Assembly: GCF_017744115.1 (NCBI RefSeq) | Contig: NZ_JAGHQW010000018.1 | Coordinates: 38,784-102,783 of the forward strand | From: Salinisphaera sp. G21_0 | GTDB taxonomy: Bacteria; Pseudomonadota; Gammaproteobacteria; Pseudomonadales; Endozoicomonadaceae | Reading direction: 5' to 3' | Length of the DNA: 64,000 bases | In this document: piece after piece, positions 1 through 9,979 of the stretch | Layout of the letters: every line of letters begins with the position of its first letter | Numbering within the stretch: position 1 is the first letter of the stretch | The notes under the pieces: model-generated | The model's input: the letters and a program-made list of their open reading frames with translations, nothing else | What the model was told of the DNA's origin: nothing | The model's database searches: none | Program-made: the position numbers and the translations under genes

Positions 1-1136
1 CCAATGCTTAAGTGCTCTCCCAGATGGACCTTGCCCGAAATCAGTGGCAATTCCCCGGCAAGTGTTCTGATCAGGGTTGACTTACCAGCACCATTCGCCC
101 CAAGCAGCCCGATACGGCTGCCAGGCTGAATATTGATGCTGAGTTTTAATAACGGCTTATCACCATAACCAAGTTCAGCCGTATCCAGTACCAGTAACGG
201 CGCAGACATCTTATCGGCTTCCGGAAAGGCAAAAGAGAAAGGTGAATCCACATGGGCCGCTGAAATATCTTCCAGCCTTGCCAGCGCCTTCAGGCGACTT
301 TGAGCCTGCTTGGCCTTGGTCGCCTTGGCCCTGAAACGTTCAACAAATTTTTCCATATGAGCCCGCAGTTTCTGCTGCTTCTCAAAGGCAGCCTGTTGCT
401 GTTGCAGTCGCTGTGCGCGCAGGTGCTCAAAAGCTGAATAGTTGCCACGGTACTGGAACAGTGTCTGATGTTCTATATGGAGTGTGTGATCCGTAATGGC
501 ATCGAGGAAATCCCGGTCATGGGAAATAACCAGCAATGTTCCCGGGTATCGTTTGAGAAAGTTTTCCAGCCAGACAATGGCATCAAGATCCAAATGGTTG
601 GTGGGTTCATCCAGTAACATAATGTCTGATGGACACATCAAGGTCTTGGCCAGATTCAGGCGCATCCGCCATCCACCGGAAAAGTCGCGGACATTTTTTT
701 TCAGTACCTGGTGATTAAAGCCCAGTCCATGCAACAACTGTTCTGCCCGGGAACGGGCTGTATAACCATCGGCACTCAGCAGTTGCTCATGGAGATCGGC
801 CAGTTTTTCGTGCTTTCCTGCGGCTTCTGCCTCAGCAATCGCCTGCTCTATCCGGCGCAGCTCAATATCACCATCCAATACATAGCCCACGGCATTACGG
901 TCCAGGACATCAATTTCCTGAGCCATATGTGCCAGTCCACGGCCCTTATCAAACGCGAGTTCACCTTTATCAGGTTGCAAATCTCCGGTAAGCAACGCAA
1001 GCAGGCTTGATTTGCCGCACCCATTAGCACCCACAAGGCCAACGTGCTGACCGGAATGGATGATTGTTGATGCATTCTCCAGAAGGAGCTTGCCAGACCT
1101 TAAAAGGCTGATGGAATTCAATGTGATCATTGACAT
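1..1136 (-). CDS. yheS: ABC-F family ATPase, YheS-like (C-terminus cut by window edge)
   Basis: Cytosolic ABC-F protein with two ATPase domains and no membrane domain; the family acts at the ribosome. Reading on the minus strand from the ATG at 1136, the first Walker A (GANGCGKSS) lies near residue 37 and the signature and Walker B of domain 1 (DFSGGW, then MLLDEPTNHLD) near residues 165-195. A charged linker follows, then a second Walker A (GANGAGKST) close to the window start. About 378 residues are visible, and the last third is missing. Its neighbours on the right (AlgP-like, FKBP, Rsd/AlgQ) recall the block PA5252-PA5255 of Pseudomonas aeruginosa, as I remember it, which supports a YheS/PA5252-type ortholog. 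The exact ABC-F subgroup is less certain than the family. Confidence 0.9.
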   Translation of the reverse strand, partial: MSMITLNSISLLRSGKLLLENASTIIHSGQHVGLVGANGCGKSSLLALLTGDLQPDKGELAFDKGRGLAHMAQEIDVLDRNAVGYVLDGDIELRRIEQAIAEAEAAGKHEKLADLHEQLLSADGYTARSRAEQLLHGLGFNHQVLKKNVRDFSGGWRMRLNLAKTLMCPSDIMLLDEPTNHLDLDAIVWLENFLKRYPGTLLVISHDRDFLDAITDHTLHIEHQTLFQYRGNYSAFEHLRAQRLQQQQAAFEKQQKLRAHMEKFVERFRAKATKAKQAQSRLKALARLEDISAAHVDSPFSFAFPEADKMSAPLLVLDTAELGYGDKPLLKLSINIQPGSRIGLLGANGAGKSTLIRTLAGELPLISGKVHLGEHLSI

Positions 1137-1370
1137 GGTCTAATTGTGGACGACCGATCAGACCAATAATAAAGGAGAGGCCTATCGTGACGCCGGAAAA
1201 AACATACTGCTACCTGCAAGAGGATATCATCGAAGCAGCAAAGACTGGGTGACGGTATAAACCGCCAGCTCAGAGAAGGCAAAAAATTCTTTGAACAAAA
1301 GCCGAATCTTAAACACCTTGTTCAATTTATCTATAGTAACTCCCAAGAGTCGATGACCGGTAGGAAAGGA

Positions 1371-2195
1371 TTAATTAGTGCTTTCGTTCGTTTGATTCGT
1401 GTTCAGCACCCTTGTTGCTATAGGATTTACCGTTTCAACCGATTGCAATTGATTGACTCTCTGGTTTGTCTCCCTGCGCGCCCTTTGACGTTCCCTTTGA
1501 TACTCCCTCATGTGCTCTGCGTAAGCAGGATCATTATGGTAACGCTCCCTTTGGCGCTGCCTGTACTCCCTTTGACGTTCCCTTTGGCGCTCTGCGTAAA
1601 CAGGGTCATTCTGGTAACGCTCCCTTTGGCGCTGCCTATATTCCCGTTGACGTTCCCTTTGGCGCTCTGCGTAAGCGGGATCATTCCGATAACGTGCCCT
1701 TTGCCGCTCCCTTTTGCGTGCCCTTTGACGCTCGGCGTAAACAGAATCTCTTTGGTAACGCGCCGTTTGATATGTACTTTGTCGACTCCTCTGGTACTGT
1801 GCATAAGCAGGGTCATGTTGGTAGCGCTCCCTTGCGCGTTCCCTTTGGTGCTCCCTTTGGCGATCTGCATAAACAAGAGCATTCTGGTTGATATCCCGCT
1901 GGGGTAAGGAGTCAGGCCTGCCTTGCCCATGCCCCCCTTGACCCGGGGTAGCCGAACTGACTAATGCTTTTGCCAAACTCGACAAATCAGTTCTGCACAG
2001 TGGACAGGTAGTCCTATTTGCGAATTGTTTTTGTGCAATGAGGGAATTTTTAAGGCAATCAGAGTGAAAGGTGTGTCTACATACACTAGTGATAAGAGTA
2101 GCCACATCTCTGCCGAAGGCCATCAGGCAGACAGAACATTTTTCTGCTTCCGGGCTGTTTGTTTGGACCTTGAAAGGGTTGATCCCATCAATCAT
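1371..2195 (-). CDS. RING-H2 finger protein with tandem Arg/Gln/Tyr-rich repeats; candidate E3 ubiquitin ligase effector
   Basis: A protein of 274 residues. Residues 20-67 form a complete C3H2C3 RING-H2 pattern: C20-x2-C23-x15-C39-x-H41-x2-H44-x2-C47-x16-C64-x2-C67. This zinc-binding cross-brace is typical of eukaryotic E3 ubiquitin ligases. From about residue 120 to 245 there are five tandem repeats of 22-25 residues built on RYxNDPxYAERQRERQ, very rich in Arg and Gln and probably helical. No signal peptide or membrane segment is visible. ATG at 2195. It sits between the ABC-F gene and the AlgP-like gene, which are neighbours in pseudomonads as I recall, so it looks like an insertion. A role as a secreted ubiquitin ligase is inference; the RING pattern itself is direct. 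Confidence 0.8.
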   Translation of the reverse strand: MIDGINPFKVQTNSPEAEKCSVCLMAFGRDVATLITSVCRHTFHSDCLKNSLIAQKQFANRTTCPLCRTDLSSLAKALVSSATPGQGGHGQGRPDSLPQRDINQNALVYADRQREHQRERARERYQHDPAYAQYQRSRQSTYQTARYQRDSVYAERQRARKRERQRARYRNDPAYAERQRERQREYRQRQRERYQNDPVYAERQRERQREYRQRQRERYHNDPAYAEHMREYQRERQRARRETNQRVNQLQSVETVNPIATRVLNTNQTNESTN

Positions 2196-2579
2196 GTTCA
2201 GACCCTTTTGTTTTATTCTGTTCAGACTGTATTTGCAGCTTTTAGTTCCCGATACTTAATTCAAGAAAATAGCGTGTATGAATGCTGTTACCGTAATAGC
2301 TATCGTTCAGACTCATTTCAAATCAGAGCAAAGATCCAAAACCTATCAACCCGGGTACTTTCATCATGCAGCCCTTGTCCCAGCCGCAGTTTTTGCGTTC
2401 TTTCCTGATCACTGCTTTCACTGAGGTATCGGGTTTGAGAAGATTAAAAGACAACTGCCTTTCAATATGGACAGTAAACTCAGAGGAATCGAATATCTAG
2501 AGAGGAGAAAAGAGTGAAGATACAAAAATAATAAGGGGGAATATAATTCCCCCTTTAAGGCTTAGAGTTATCAGTTATA
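2196..2579. other. Intergenic stretch, no gene
   Basis: It separates the RING-finger gene from the histone-like gene, both on the minus strand. It holds the terminator of the histone-like gene at its right end. I see no convincing reading frame, RNA or repeat in the rest; it presumably includes the promoter of the RING gene. Confidence 0.5.
2533..2555 (-). terminator. Intrinsic terminator of the histone-like gene
   Basis: Perfect 9-bp stem (AAGGGGGAA / TTCCCCCTT) with a TATAA loop. On the minus strand it is followed by a T-rich run (TTATTATTTTTG). It lies 24 bp past the stop of the histone-like gene. Confidence 0.85.
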
Positions 2580-3164
2580 TTACTTCTTCTTAGCAGGGGA
2601 CTTTTTTGCAGCTACTTTTCTGACTGGAGCCTTTCGCTTGGCAGCTACTTTTTTGGCTGCTGGCTTTTTCTTGGCTACTACTTTCTTTTTAGCTACAGGC
2701 TTCTTCTTAGCCACAACTGCCTTTTTGGCTGCTGGCTTTTTCTTGGCAGCTACTTTCTTTTTAGTGGCAGGTTTCTTCTTAGCTACTACTTTCTTCTTGG
2801 CCGCTGGTTTCTTCTTAACAGCCACTTTTTTCTTGGCTACTGTCTTTTTCTTGGCTGCCGCCTTTTTGACGGTGGCTTTCTTCTCAGTAGTTTTCTTCTT
2901 TACCGCTACCTTTTTCTTGGCAGTGGCTTTTTTAGCAGTGCTTTTTTTAGCAGTGGCTTTCTTGGCACTGGCCTTGGCCTTTTTCAAGGCTTCTTTGGCT
3001 TTTTCCAGCTTTTTCTTCAGTGCGTCGATTTCTTTTTCCCACTTTTTCACCATGTCGACCTTTTTAACAGTCTTGCTGGCAGTGGTTTTTTTAGCAGGAG
3101 CTTTTTTAGCAGCAGCCTTCTTGACAGTGCTTTTTTTAGCTGCAGTCTTCCTTGTTGCAGGCAT
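2580..3164 (-). CDS. algP: Histone H1-like, Lys/Ala-rich nucleoid protein (AlgP/Hc-like)
   Basis: A 194-residue, very basic protein. A short N-terminal Ala/Lys segment leads into a helical stretch (about residues 35-66, VKKWEKEIDALKKKLEK), followed by more than a hundred residues of degenerate AAKKK, KKPAAKKK and AKKKVA repeats. This is the architecture of AlgP (AlgR3) of pseudomonads and of bacterial H1-like proteins, which bind DNA non-specifically through the lysine-rich tail. Its position next to the FKBP gene and rsd/algQ matches AlgP. The tandem codon repeats make the gene prone to length variation. A terminator follows the stop. The family is clear; a specific regulatory target is not. 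Confidence 0.85.
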   Translation of the reverse strand: MPATRKTAAKKSTVKKAAAKKAPAKKTTASKTVKKVDMVKKWEKEIDALKKKLEKAKEALKKAKASAKKATAKKSTAKKATAKKKVAVKKKTTEKKATVKKAAAKKKTVAKKKVAVKKKPAAKKKVVAKKKPATKKKVAAKKKPAAKKAVVAKKKPVAKKKVVAKKKPAAKKVAAKRKAPVRKVAAKKSPAKKK

Positions 3165-3536
3165 TGGGTCGTCCCTCTTTTTAATTTAACCAATCTACTA
3201 GTAGTTAGTACATCGTAATAAAAACTGAATAATTTATATCCAGTTTTAATTCCAACATAGAGTGCTTATTCGTCATCTGCAAATTTTTTTTTAGCTTTCT
3301 CTCTGTTTTTTTGCTAATTAAATCACATTCTCCTACAACAGATAGATAGAAGAGGACGTTTATTTTTCATATTCATTATCTCGAAAAACACTTTAAATAA
3401 GGCACTTTTTCATTACACAACCCTCGTCCGGGGTTGCCAAAAAAACCAATTTACTAAATGATAGGGCTCAGAGTTACCTGTACTGGAAAGACTGTGCCAA
3501 AACGCAGGATACAAATCTATCAGAAAGAGTGTAAAT
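3165..3536. other. Divergent promoter region between the histone-like and FKBP genes
   Basis: A 372-bp AT-rich stretch between two diverging genes. It must carry both promoters, but I cannot assign clear -35/-10 boxes. No reading frame or repeat stands out. Confidence 0.4.
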
Positions 3537-4220
3537 ATGATCTTCAAAACGCTTGCCAGCGTTACCCTGTTCTCTTACTCACTGTGTTCATTTGCCGCTC
3601 TGGAAACAGACAATGACAAATTAAGCTATAGCCTCGGAGTATCCATGGCAGAGCAACTGAAACAATTTGATGGGATCAATGTTAACGCCGTTATCCAGGG
3701 GGTAGAGGATAATCTTGGCAACCAGGTTTTACAGCTGTCACAGGATGAAGTCACCTATTTTATAGATTTAGCGCAGGTGCAAAAGAGAAACCTTGAACAG
3801 CTTCAGTACCAGGCAGCAGCGCAGGAGAGCCTGGAAAAAAGCCAGCTTTTTATGACAGAAAACAGCAAAAAACCAGGCATTGTTGTGCTGGAGAGCGGTT
3901 TGCAGTACCGGGTACTGACAAAAGGTACTGGCATCAAGCCATCCCTTACTGATCATGTAACCGTTCACTATGAAGGCCGCCGGATAGACGGAACCCTTTT
4001 CGAAAGCTCATACACTCGAAACCAACCCGCCACTTTCCAGTTAAACCGGGTTATCGCGGGCTGGACAGAAGGAATACAGAAAATGCCTGAAGGTTCCACC
4101 TGGGAGTTTTTTATTCCCTCGACTCTGGCCTACGGCTCCAGTGGTATTCCCGGAATCATCGGACCTAATGAAGCAATTATTTTCAAGGTAGAACTCAGGG
4201 ATGTGAACAAAAGCAGTTAA
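3537..4220 (+). CDS. FKBP-type peptidyl-prolyl cis-trans isomerase, Mip/FkpA-like, exported
   Basis: A 227-residue protein that catalyses proline cis-trans isomerisation in the cell envelope. Residues 1-20 form a signal peptide (MIFKTLASVTLFSYSLCSFA). Residues about 22-110 are the helical dimerisation domain typical of Mip and FkpA (KLSYSLGVSMAEQL and a long charged helix). Residues about 118-224 are the FKBP fold, with VTVHYEGRRIDGTLFESS and a terminal IIFKVEL strand. Mip-type proteins assist infection in several intracellular bacteria, which may matter here given the many effector candidates, but the family is also ordinary housekeeping. As I recall, Pseudomonas has an FKBP gene between algP and algQ in the same arrangement. 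Confidence 0.92.
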   Translation: MIFKTLASVTLFSYSLCSFAALETDNDKLSYSLGVSMAEQLKQFDGINVNAVIQGVEDNLGNQVLQLSQDEVTYFIDLAQVQKRNLEQLQYQAAAQESLEKSQLFMTENSKKPGIVVLESGLQYRVLTKGTGIKPSLTDHVTVHYEGRRIDGTLFESSYTRNQPATFQLNRVIAGWTEGIQKMPEGSTWEFFIPSTLAYGSSGIPGIIGPNEAIIFKVELRDVNKSS

Positions 4221-4229
4221 AAATGAAAT

Positions 4230-4270
4230 GAGGACAAAACGACTGTATGGTCTGAATACAGTTTGTCCTC
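4230..4270. terminator. Hairpin between convergent FKBP and rsd genes
   Basis: Long imperfect inverted repeat: GAGGACAAA and ACTGTAT on the left pair with ATACAGT and TTGTCCTC on the right, with a 3-base bulge. It lies between the stops of two convergent genes, so it probably terminates both. No strong T-tract follows. Confidence 0.55.
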
Positions 4271-4284
4271 ACCTGACCTGAACA

Positions 4285-4755
4285 TCATGATCCCGTGAGC
4301 CTTTCCCGGTGGGATTCATGCAGAGTTTCTATCATTTTATCTTCAAGACTGAACCGCTCTGCCAGCGTTTCACCTAATTCCGATACAGCGCCCTGAAGTT
4401 TCTGCAAAGAGCTGATTGATTCACAACTGTCATTAAATTTCAAACATCTTGAGGTATTCTCTTCAAGCTTTGGCAGCACCGTATGAGCCAGTTCAACGCC
4501 CCCATCATTAAATTCCCGGGCTTCCTGAATCAACTGTTCGTAAACCTCAAAGTGACCAGCTGACGCATAATCCACCAGAATCTGGCACAGTTCCTTTAAT
4601 TTACTGACTACCGGACGCTTGTCATCATCAAATTGATCCATTCCATTGATGGAGCAGTAAAGGACGATCAGCTCCTGACGCTCGTTGAGCCAGCGATCAA
4701 TAATTTCTGATACACCTCCCCAACGTTCTTTAGCCGTTTGGCAACCCTCCAGCAT
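4285..4755 (-). CDS. rsd: Regulator of sigma-70, Rsd/AlgQ family
   Basis: A 156-residue all-helical protein of the Rsd/AlgQ family, which binds region 4 of the housekeeping sigma factor and, in pseudomonads, influences alginate and virulence genes. Recognisable blocks are the VSEIIDRWLNERQELIV N-terminal helix, the LCQILVDYASAGHFEVYEQL segment near residues 54-73, and the acidic helices after it. The length matches the family (about 158 residues). ATG at 4755, preceded by GAGGAAC. Its position beside the FKBP and AlgP-like genes supports the assignment. Confidence 0.88.
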   Translation of the reverse strand: MLEGCQTAKERWGGVSEIIDRWLNERQELIVLYCSINGMDQFDDDKRPVVSKLKELCQILVDYASAGHFEVYEQLIQEAREFNDGGVELAHTVLPKLEENTSRCLKFNDSCESISSLQKLQGAVSELGETLAERFSLEDKMIETLHESHRERLTGS

Positions 4756-5219
4756 GATAGACAGTTCCTCTTTAACAATTAGATCTCTTCTGCGTGAATG
4801 GGGACCTCGTAAGCGCCTTTGTCAGGCAGCTCAGATGCTAGGTTATGACAGTGAATTTTTTGCGGCAAGCGTTTATTTTTCAAAACACAACACAATTTAA
4901 ATTGCAAGTTTTGCAGGAACGTTATGAATCCAATGGTTTCAGGGAGTTTTCATGATAGTCCAACAACTTTTTCAACTAAAAAAAAATCATTTAATTAAAA
5001 AAAATTATTTTAATTACCCGATTCTGATACTAGTTCAGATACTGCTGGCAGCATCCTGATTTCATCCCGATAAAAGCAACTTTACCAAAGTCTGATTTAA
5101 TGATGGAATCAGGTACTTTCTATTAATTTCTGCCACCCTCACTGCCGAGCTCTATTCTCAGACATTCTCGCCAGAGAGTCCTTTCTACCGGCGACTGACT
5201 AAAGGCAATGGTTCAGGAA
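4756..5219. other. Intergenic stretch, AT-rich, no gene
   Basis: It lies between rsd and gshA. A very AT-rich tract runs from about 4977 to 5022 (several A runs around TTTAATTA), which could be a promoter UP region or bind a nucleoid protein. Near 5128-5180 the wording TTTCTGCCACCCTCACTGCCG followed by CTATTCTCAGACA loosely resembles the right arm of the palindromic element seen elsewhere in the window; I treat this as a possible decayed copy only. Confidence 0.35.
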
Positions 5220-6797
5220 CTATTCTGCCGCCTTATATTCCTGCAGGAATGTATCAAAGTCACGGCTATCATTGTTTTCTGTTGCCAGCTGATCAGCAAT
5301 AGAGCGCTGGGCAAGCTGTTCAAAGTAGGCTATACGTTCATCGCTCAGATCATGCTCAGAGAAGCGTTTGGAGTGCTTTTCCGATAAAGACATCATCAAC
5401 TCAAGATAACCGGAATCTCCGGTTTCAAGGGTATTAAGCACCTGCGCAGAAGGGGTTAAAGCGGCATCTTTCAGCTTTTCTCTTTGCGCACACAGGCTCT
5501 CAACAAACGTTGATGATTCATTGGCCTGGTCAAGAATCTCAGCAATGGGAGACATTTCATCCAGCAGCTGAAACCCCCAGCTCTGGAGCAGGACAGGTTG
5601 CCCTTGCTGTCTCAACTCGACACCCGGGCGGCGGCCTTCCGTCACCGCTGTTTTGAAATTACTGCTGACCTCATCACACTCATCGGCATGAATAGGATTG
5701 CTGTTCTGCAACGAACAGTAGACCAGGAAAACATCCAGAAAATGGGCATCCTGCTCACTCAGTCCCATTGGTTCAAAGGGGTTGATATCAAGGCAACGTA
5801 CCTCAACATATTCAACGCCTTCGTTGCGCAGGGCGGTCACTGGTTTTTCACCGGAACGGGCAATACGCTTTGGGCGAATGGTGCTGTAATATTCATTCTC
5901 TATCTGCAACAGGTTGGTATTCAGTTGCAGGTATTTACCGTCTTGTTTCAGACCGATGGCTTCATAGGGAGGGTATGGCGTACGAATGGCACTGGAGAGG
6001 CTATCTACGTATTCTTCCAGTGTGTTGTAGCAAATATTCAGGGAAGACTGGGCGTGATTGCTGTACCCCATATCACTCATACGTAACGACGTCGCATAAG
6101 GAAGAAAAAGAGAGTCCTTATCCAGCACCTGAAGGCCTGACTGAACGCCGCCATCGGCAAAAAAACTTCGGCTAACGGCCGGAGAGGCCCCAAACAGGTA
6201 CATCAGCAGCCACGAGTAACGCAGAAAATTCCGGATCAGGGAAAAATAACCCGCTGACCTGAAGTCCTGAGCGCTGATTTCCTCTTGTCCGGAGGACTGC
6301 TGTAACAGCGCCCAGAACTCTTCTGGCATAGAGAAGTTATAGTGAATACCGGCAATGGTTTGCATTGGCTTGCCATAGCGATGCCAGAGCCCTTCACGAT
6401 AAACACTTTTCATTACCCCGATATTGGAACTCCCATACTGCGCGATAGGAATACTGTCATCCCCTTCCAGCAGCGGCGGCATACTGCCGGCCCAAAGGAA
6501 CTCTGTTGCCATATTCTGGCAGGTATACTGGTGCAGTTGCTCAAGAAAGGAGAGCGTATCGCTAATACGGCTGTGCACCGGCGTTATGAATTCAAGCAGT
6601 GCTTCAGAATAGTCAGTGGTGATATAAGGGTGGGTTAATGCGCGCCCCAGTTTCTCAGGATGACTTTTCCGGGAAAGACGGGCATCTGAGGTAACCCTGA
6701 GACTTTCACGCTCAATACCATGGCAGATGCCATGAAGAACTGAATGGTTAGCACGGGACTGGAAAAGCTCCAGACGATCCTGATACTCAGTAGCCAA
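5220..6797 (-). CDS. gshA: Glutamate-cysteine ligase
   Basis: Catalyses ATP-dependent joining of glutamate and cysteine, the first step of glutathione synthesis, in the cytosol. The protein has 525 residues against about 518 in E. coli. The proteobacterial GshA pattern is present throughout: an N-terminal GIERESLRV block near residue 27 with the conserved glutamates, TDYSEALLEFITP near 62, and VRCLDINPFEPMG near 338. The start is a TTG at 6797, with GGAT a short distance upstream; no in-frame ATG fits the family's N-terminus better. Likely monocistronic. gshA and tex are also close together in pseudomonads, as I recall. Confidence 0.95.
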   Translation of the reverse strand: MATEYQDRLELFQSRANHSVLHGICHGIERESLRVTSDARLSRKSHPEKLGRALTHPYITTDYSEALLEFITPVHSRISDTLSFLEQLHQYTCQNMATEFLWAGSMPPLLEGDDSIPIAQYGSSNIGVMKSVYREGLWHRYGKPMQTIAGIHYNFSMPEEFWALLQQSSGQEEISAQDFRSAGYFSLIRNFLRYSWLLMYLFGASPAVSRSFFADGGVQSGLQVLDKDSLFLPYATSLRMSDMGYSNHAQSSLNICYNTLEEYVDSLSSAIRTPYPPYEAIGLKQDGKYLQLNTNLLQIENEYYSTIRPKRIARSGEKPVTALRNEGVEYVEVRCLDINPFEPMGLSEQDAHFLDVFLVYCSLQNSNPIHADECDEVSSNFKTAVTEGRRPGVELRQQGQPVLLQSWGFQLLDEMSPIAEILDQANESSTFVESLCAQREKLKDAALTPSAQVLNTLETGDSGYLELMMSLSEKHSKRFSEHDLSDERIAYFEQLAQRSIADQLATENNDSRDFDTFLQEYKAAE

Positions 6798-7241
6798 GGT
6801 ACAGATCCAATAATAATTATCTATAACATTCGTTCAAAGAGATGATTCTTATTGGCAACACGGATACCCGCGACCACGACACCATGAACGAACTCTCATT
6901 AGTACTCAGCTTCAAACTGGGCAAGACAACCTGAATGAGCCTGATAAAATAGCAATCAGCTTAGCAGCTGACCACCTCCTGAGGTTGCCGCAAAAGACAG
7001 ATCGACAGCATTTTCCGAAACTGCGAAGGGTAATCATTCCTGGAATATTACGTTTTGGTCCAGGAGCCTGTGCTTGTGCGACAGCCTCGTCCTGTCGTCC
7101 ATATAATACCAGCCTGAATTGTCTAAATCCCCTAAAAAAAGCCAGACAAAGGCTTGTCTGGCTTTTTCGTTGGCAGGCAAACATCGCCGTTAACAGTGTC
7201 TTTACGGGAACTGTCAAAACCGGCTTTTTCTCCGAGTCTGT
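6798..7241. other. Intergenic stretch between tex and gshA
   Basis: No gene is supported. It carries a strong terminator at 7134-7167 close to the tex stop, and by position the gshA promoter at its right end. Short open frames here show no family features. Confidence 0.45.
7134..7167. terminator. Bidirectional intrinsic terminator after tex
   Basis: Stem GCCAGACA / TGTCTGGC with an AAGGCT loop, flanked by seven A on the left and five T on the right, so it can act in both directions. It follows the tex stop on the minus strand. Confidence 0.9.
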
Positions 7242-9584
7242 TTACTTGCGAAGTTGTTTTGCATTGGCAAACAAGTCGGCAAAAGTACCACCTGAATCCT
7301 GCTTTTTACCACGATTTCCGGACTGACCGGCTTTCTGTGGCTTGCTGCGAGCAGCAGGCTTTTCGGTTCTGGCTTGCCGTGGTTGCTGGCGAGCTTCAGC
7401 ACGCTCTTCGGCCTTATCCGACATCCGCATGGAAAGTCCGATACGCTTGCGTGCAACGTCCACTTCCATGACTTTGACCTTAACGATATCGCCGGCTTTT
7501 ACCACTTCGCGGGGATCTTTAACGAAGTTTTCAGACAACGCGGAGATATGCACCAGACCATCCTGATGGACGCCAACATCCACAAACGCACCAAAGTTTG
7601 TCACGTTGGTGACCACGCCTTCCAGTTCCATATTCAGCTTCAGATCGCGGATATCTTCAATGCCATCCTTGAATTCGGCGGCTTTGAAATCCGGGCGCGG
7701 GTCACGACCGGGCTTATCCAGCTCACTGATGATGTCGGTAACGGTGGGCAGACCAAAGGTTTCATCGGTAAAGTCCGCCGCATTCAGGCCCTTTAAGAAA
7801 GCCGAGTCCCCGATCAGGGCTCGCACATCCCGGCTTGACTGGTTGGCAATCTTCTCTACCACCGGATACGCCTCAGGGTGCACGGCAGAACTGTCCAGAG
7901 GGTTATCACCATTCATTACTCTCAGGAAGCCTGCGGCCTGCTCGAAGGTTTTAGCACCAAAACGGGCCACCTTCTGCAGGTCCTTACGACTTCTGAAGGC
8001 ACCATTTTCATTGCGATAGGCAACGATGTTGTCGGCCAGGGTACGGTTAAGGCCCGATACGCGTGCCAGCAGGGCGCTGGAGGCGGTATTAAGATCAACA
8101 CCTACCGCGTTTACACAGTCCTCAACCACCGCTTCCAGAGAGCGGGACAGATTGATCTGGCTGACATCATGCTGATACTGGCCCACCCCGATGGATTTCG
8201 GCTCAATCTTCACCAGTTCGGCCAGAGGGTCCTGTAAACGACGGGCGATGGATACGGCACCACGGATAGAAACATCCAGATCCGGGAATTCACGGGCAGC
8301 CAGTTCAGATGCAGAGTACACGGACGCACCGGCTTCGCTGACCACAATTTTGGTCAGGCCCAGTTTTGGATAGCTGCGCATCAGTTCAGCAGCCAGGCGG
8401 TCCGTTTCTCGCGATGCCGTGCCGTTACCGATACTGACCAGCTCAACCTGATGAGTCAGACAGAGGGTGGCCAGAGTACCAAGAGCTTCCTTCCATTTCT
8501 TCTGGGGAGCATGGGGATAAATCGTCGTATGCTCGACCAATTTACCCGTACCATCCACCACGGCTACCTTCACACCGGTTCTCAAGCCCGGATCCAGACC
8601 CAGGGTTGGCCTGAGGCCAGCAGGTGCCGCCAGCAGCAAGTCTTTCAGATTCTTGGCAAACACCTTGATGGCTTCATCTTCAGAGTTTTCGCGGATGCGA
8701 GTCATTAACTCGGTTTCCAACTGAGACAGCAGCTTAACCCGCCAGGTCCAGCGCACCACATCCTTCAACCAGTCATCCGCTGCCCGGCCTTTATGCTCAA
8801 GCTTCCAGAAGTCAGCCACCAGCTTTTCACAGGGATGGGTTTCACGACGGTCTTCCGGCTCATTGGCGAGGCGGATGTTAGCCTGCAATACCCCTTCATT
8901 TCGTCCACGGAAAATGGCCAGCGCCCGATGGGACGGTGCACTTTTCAGTGGCTCATCGTGTTCAAAGTAATCCCTGAACTTGGCACCTTCCTCTTCTTTA
9001 CCCTCAACGCCACGACTGCTCAGGATGCCTTCATTCCAGAGCAGCTCACGCAACTGACCCAGCAGCTCGGCATCCTCGCTGAAACGCTCCATCAGGATAT
9101 AGCGGGCACCTTCCAGAGCCGCCTTGGTATCCTCAACTCCCTTATCTGCGTCAACAAAAGCCGCTGCTTCCACGTCAGGCTCTTTTTCCGGCGTATCGAA
9201 CAGCAGATCGGCCAGAGGCTCCAGACCCGCCTCACGGGCAATCTGAGCCTTGGTACGACGTTTGGGCTTATAGGGAAGGTAAAGGTCTTCCAGGCGGGTT
9301 TTGGTATCTGCAGAGCGGATATCTTTTTCCAGTTCAGGCGTCAGCTTATCCTGTTCGGTAATGCTCTTCAGAATGGCTTCACGGCGCTCTTCCAGCTCTC
9401 GCAGGTAGCGGAGACGATCTTCCAGCGTTCTCAGCTGAGTATCGTCCAGACCTCCGGTGACCTCTTTTCGATAACGGGCAATGAAAGGAACCGTGGATCC
9501 ATCATCAAGCAGCTGTACAGCACTGGCGACCTGTTCAGGTCTGGCACCCAACTCTTCAGCTATACGCTGGGAGATACTCTGCAT
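7242..9584 (-). CDS. tex: Tex, RNA-binding transcription accessory protein
   Basis: A 780-residue cytosolic nucleic-acid-binding protein that influences transcription. Order of domains: N-terminal Tex helical region (about 1-190), YqgF/RNase H-like domain (about 325-450, [11 protein letters not shown] and [13 protein letters not shown]), helix-hairpin-helix block (about 495-560, [14 protein letters not shown]), and a C-terminal S1 RNA-binding domain (about 648-720, [19 protein letters not shown]). A basic tail rich in Arg, Gln and Lys closes the protein. I chose the ATG at 9584; a GTG nine bases upstream is possible but matches the family N-terminus less well. A strong terminator follows. Confidence 0.95.
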   Translation of the reverse strand: MQSISQRIAEELGARPEQVASAVQLLDDGSTVPFIARYRKEVTGGLDDTQLRTLEDRLRYLRELEERREAILKSITEQDKLTPELEKDIRSADTKTRLEDLYLPYKPKRRTKAQIAREAGLEPLADLLFDTPEKEPDVEAAAFVDADKGVEDTKAALEGARYILMERFSEDAELLGQLRELLWNEGILSSRGVEGKEEEGAKFRDYFEHDEPLKSAPSHRALAIFRGRNEGVLQANIRLANEPEDRRETHPCEKLVADFWKLEHKGRAADDWLKDVVRWTWRVKLLSQLETELMTRIRENSEDEAIKVFAKNLKDLLLAAPAGLRPTLGLDPGLRTGVKVAVVDGTGKLVEHTTIYPHAPQKKWKEALGTLATLCLTHQVELVSIGNGTASRETDRLAAELMRSYPKLGLTKIVVSEAGASVYSASELAAREFPDLDVSIRGAVSIARRLQDPLAELVKIEPKSIGVGQYQHDVSQINLSRSLEAVVEDCVNAVGVDLNTASSALLARVSGLNRTLADNIVAYRNENGAFRSRKDLQKVARFGAKTFEQAAGFLRVMNGDNPLDSSAVHPEAYPVVEKIANQSSRDVRALIGDSAFLKGLNAADFTDETFGLPTVTDIISELDKPGRDPRPDFKAAEFKDGIEDIRDLKLNMELEGVVTNVTNFGAFVDVGVHQDGLVHISALSENFVKDPREVVKAGDIVKVKVMEVDVARKRIGLSMRMSDKAEERAEARQQPRQARTEKPAARSKPQKAGQSGNRGKKQDSGGTFADLFANAKQLRK

Positions 9585-9979
9585 AAAACACACTCATCAT
9601 GGGAATCAAAACAATAGGACAGTTTCCAGATAATGCTCAGAAACAGCAACATTTCTGCATCCAGCCGGTAATTAATGCCTATTCCGGCCTGAAAACTCAA
9701 GCCATAAGACACGCTAATGACCAGAGAAAACCGGGCATTATAGCGAAACTGAACCGTTTGTATAAAACAAACCTTCACAGTACCGGAAAATGCCCGATCC
9801 GGGGAAGAATCACTAAACTGGAAAAATCCCTGTGGCAGGAACTTTTACCCGATCTACTGATCTACTGCTCAGGTACTGATTGCTCAGAAAAGCAGCAACA
9901 GAACGAGTCAAATACCCATAGGATGCTACTGATCAACGGTCCTGTAAATTCACTTTGCGGCAGTATGACTGGAGTTATT
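9585..9979. other. Divergent region between tex and the propeller gene
   Basis: An open frame continues upstream from the propeller gene to 9599, but its residues show no domain and lie against the divergent tex start. I regard it as untranslated leader and promoter DNA. Nothing else is visible. Confidence 0.45.

Noticed and set aside
1353..1907. Plus-strand open frames opposite the RING protein gene
   Set aside because: They are shadows of the repetitive coding sequence on the minus strand; the RING pattern fixes the true strand.
2638..3189. Plus-strand open frame rich in Ala, Phe and Leu that looks like a membrane protein
   Set aside because: It is the complement of the Lys/Ala codon repeats of the histone-like gene.
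5128..5180. Further copy of the palindromic element near gshA
   Set aside because: Only loose similarity to the right arm and no matching ends, so not called as a feature.
9599..9979. Upstream extension of the propeller gene
   Set aside because: No domain in those residues, close abutment to the divergent tex start, and a good GGAG site precedes the ATG at 9980.
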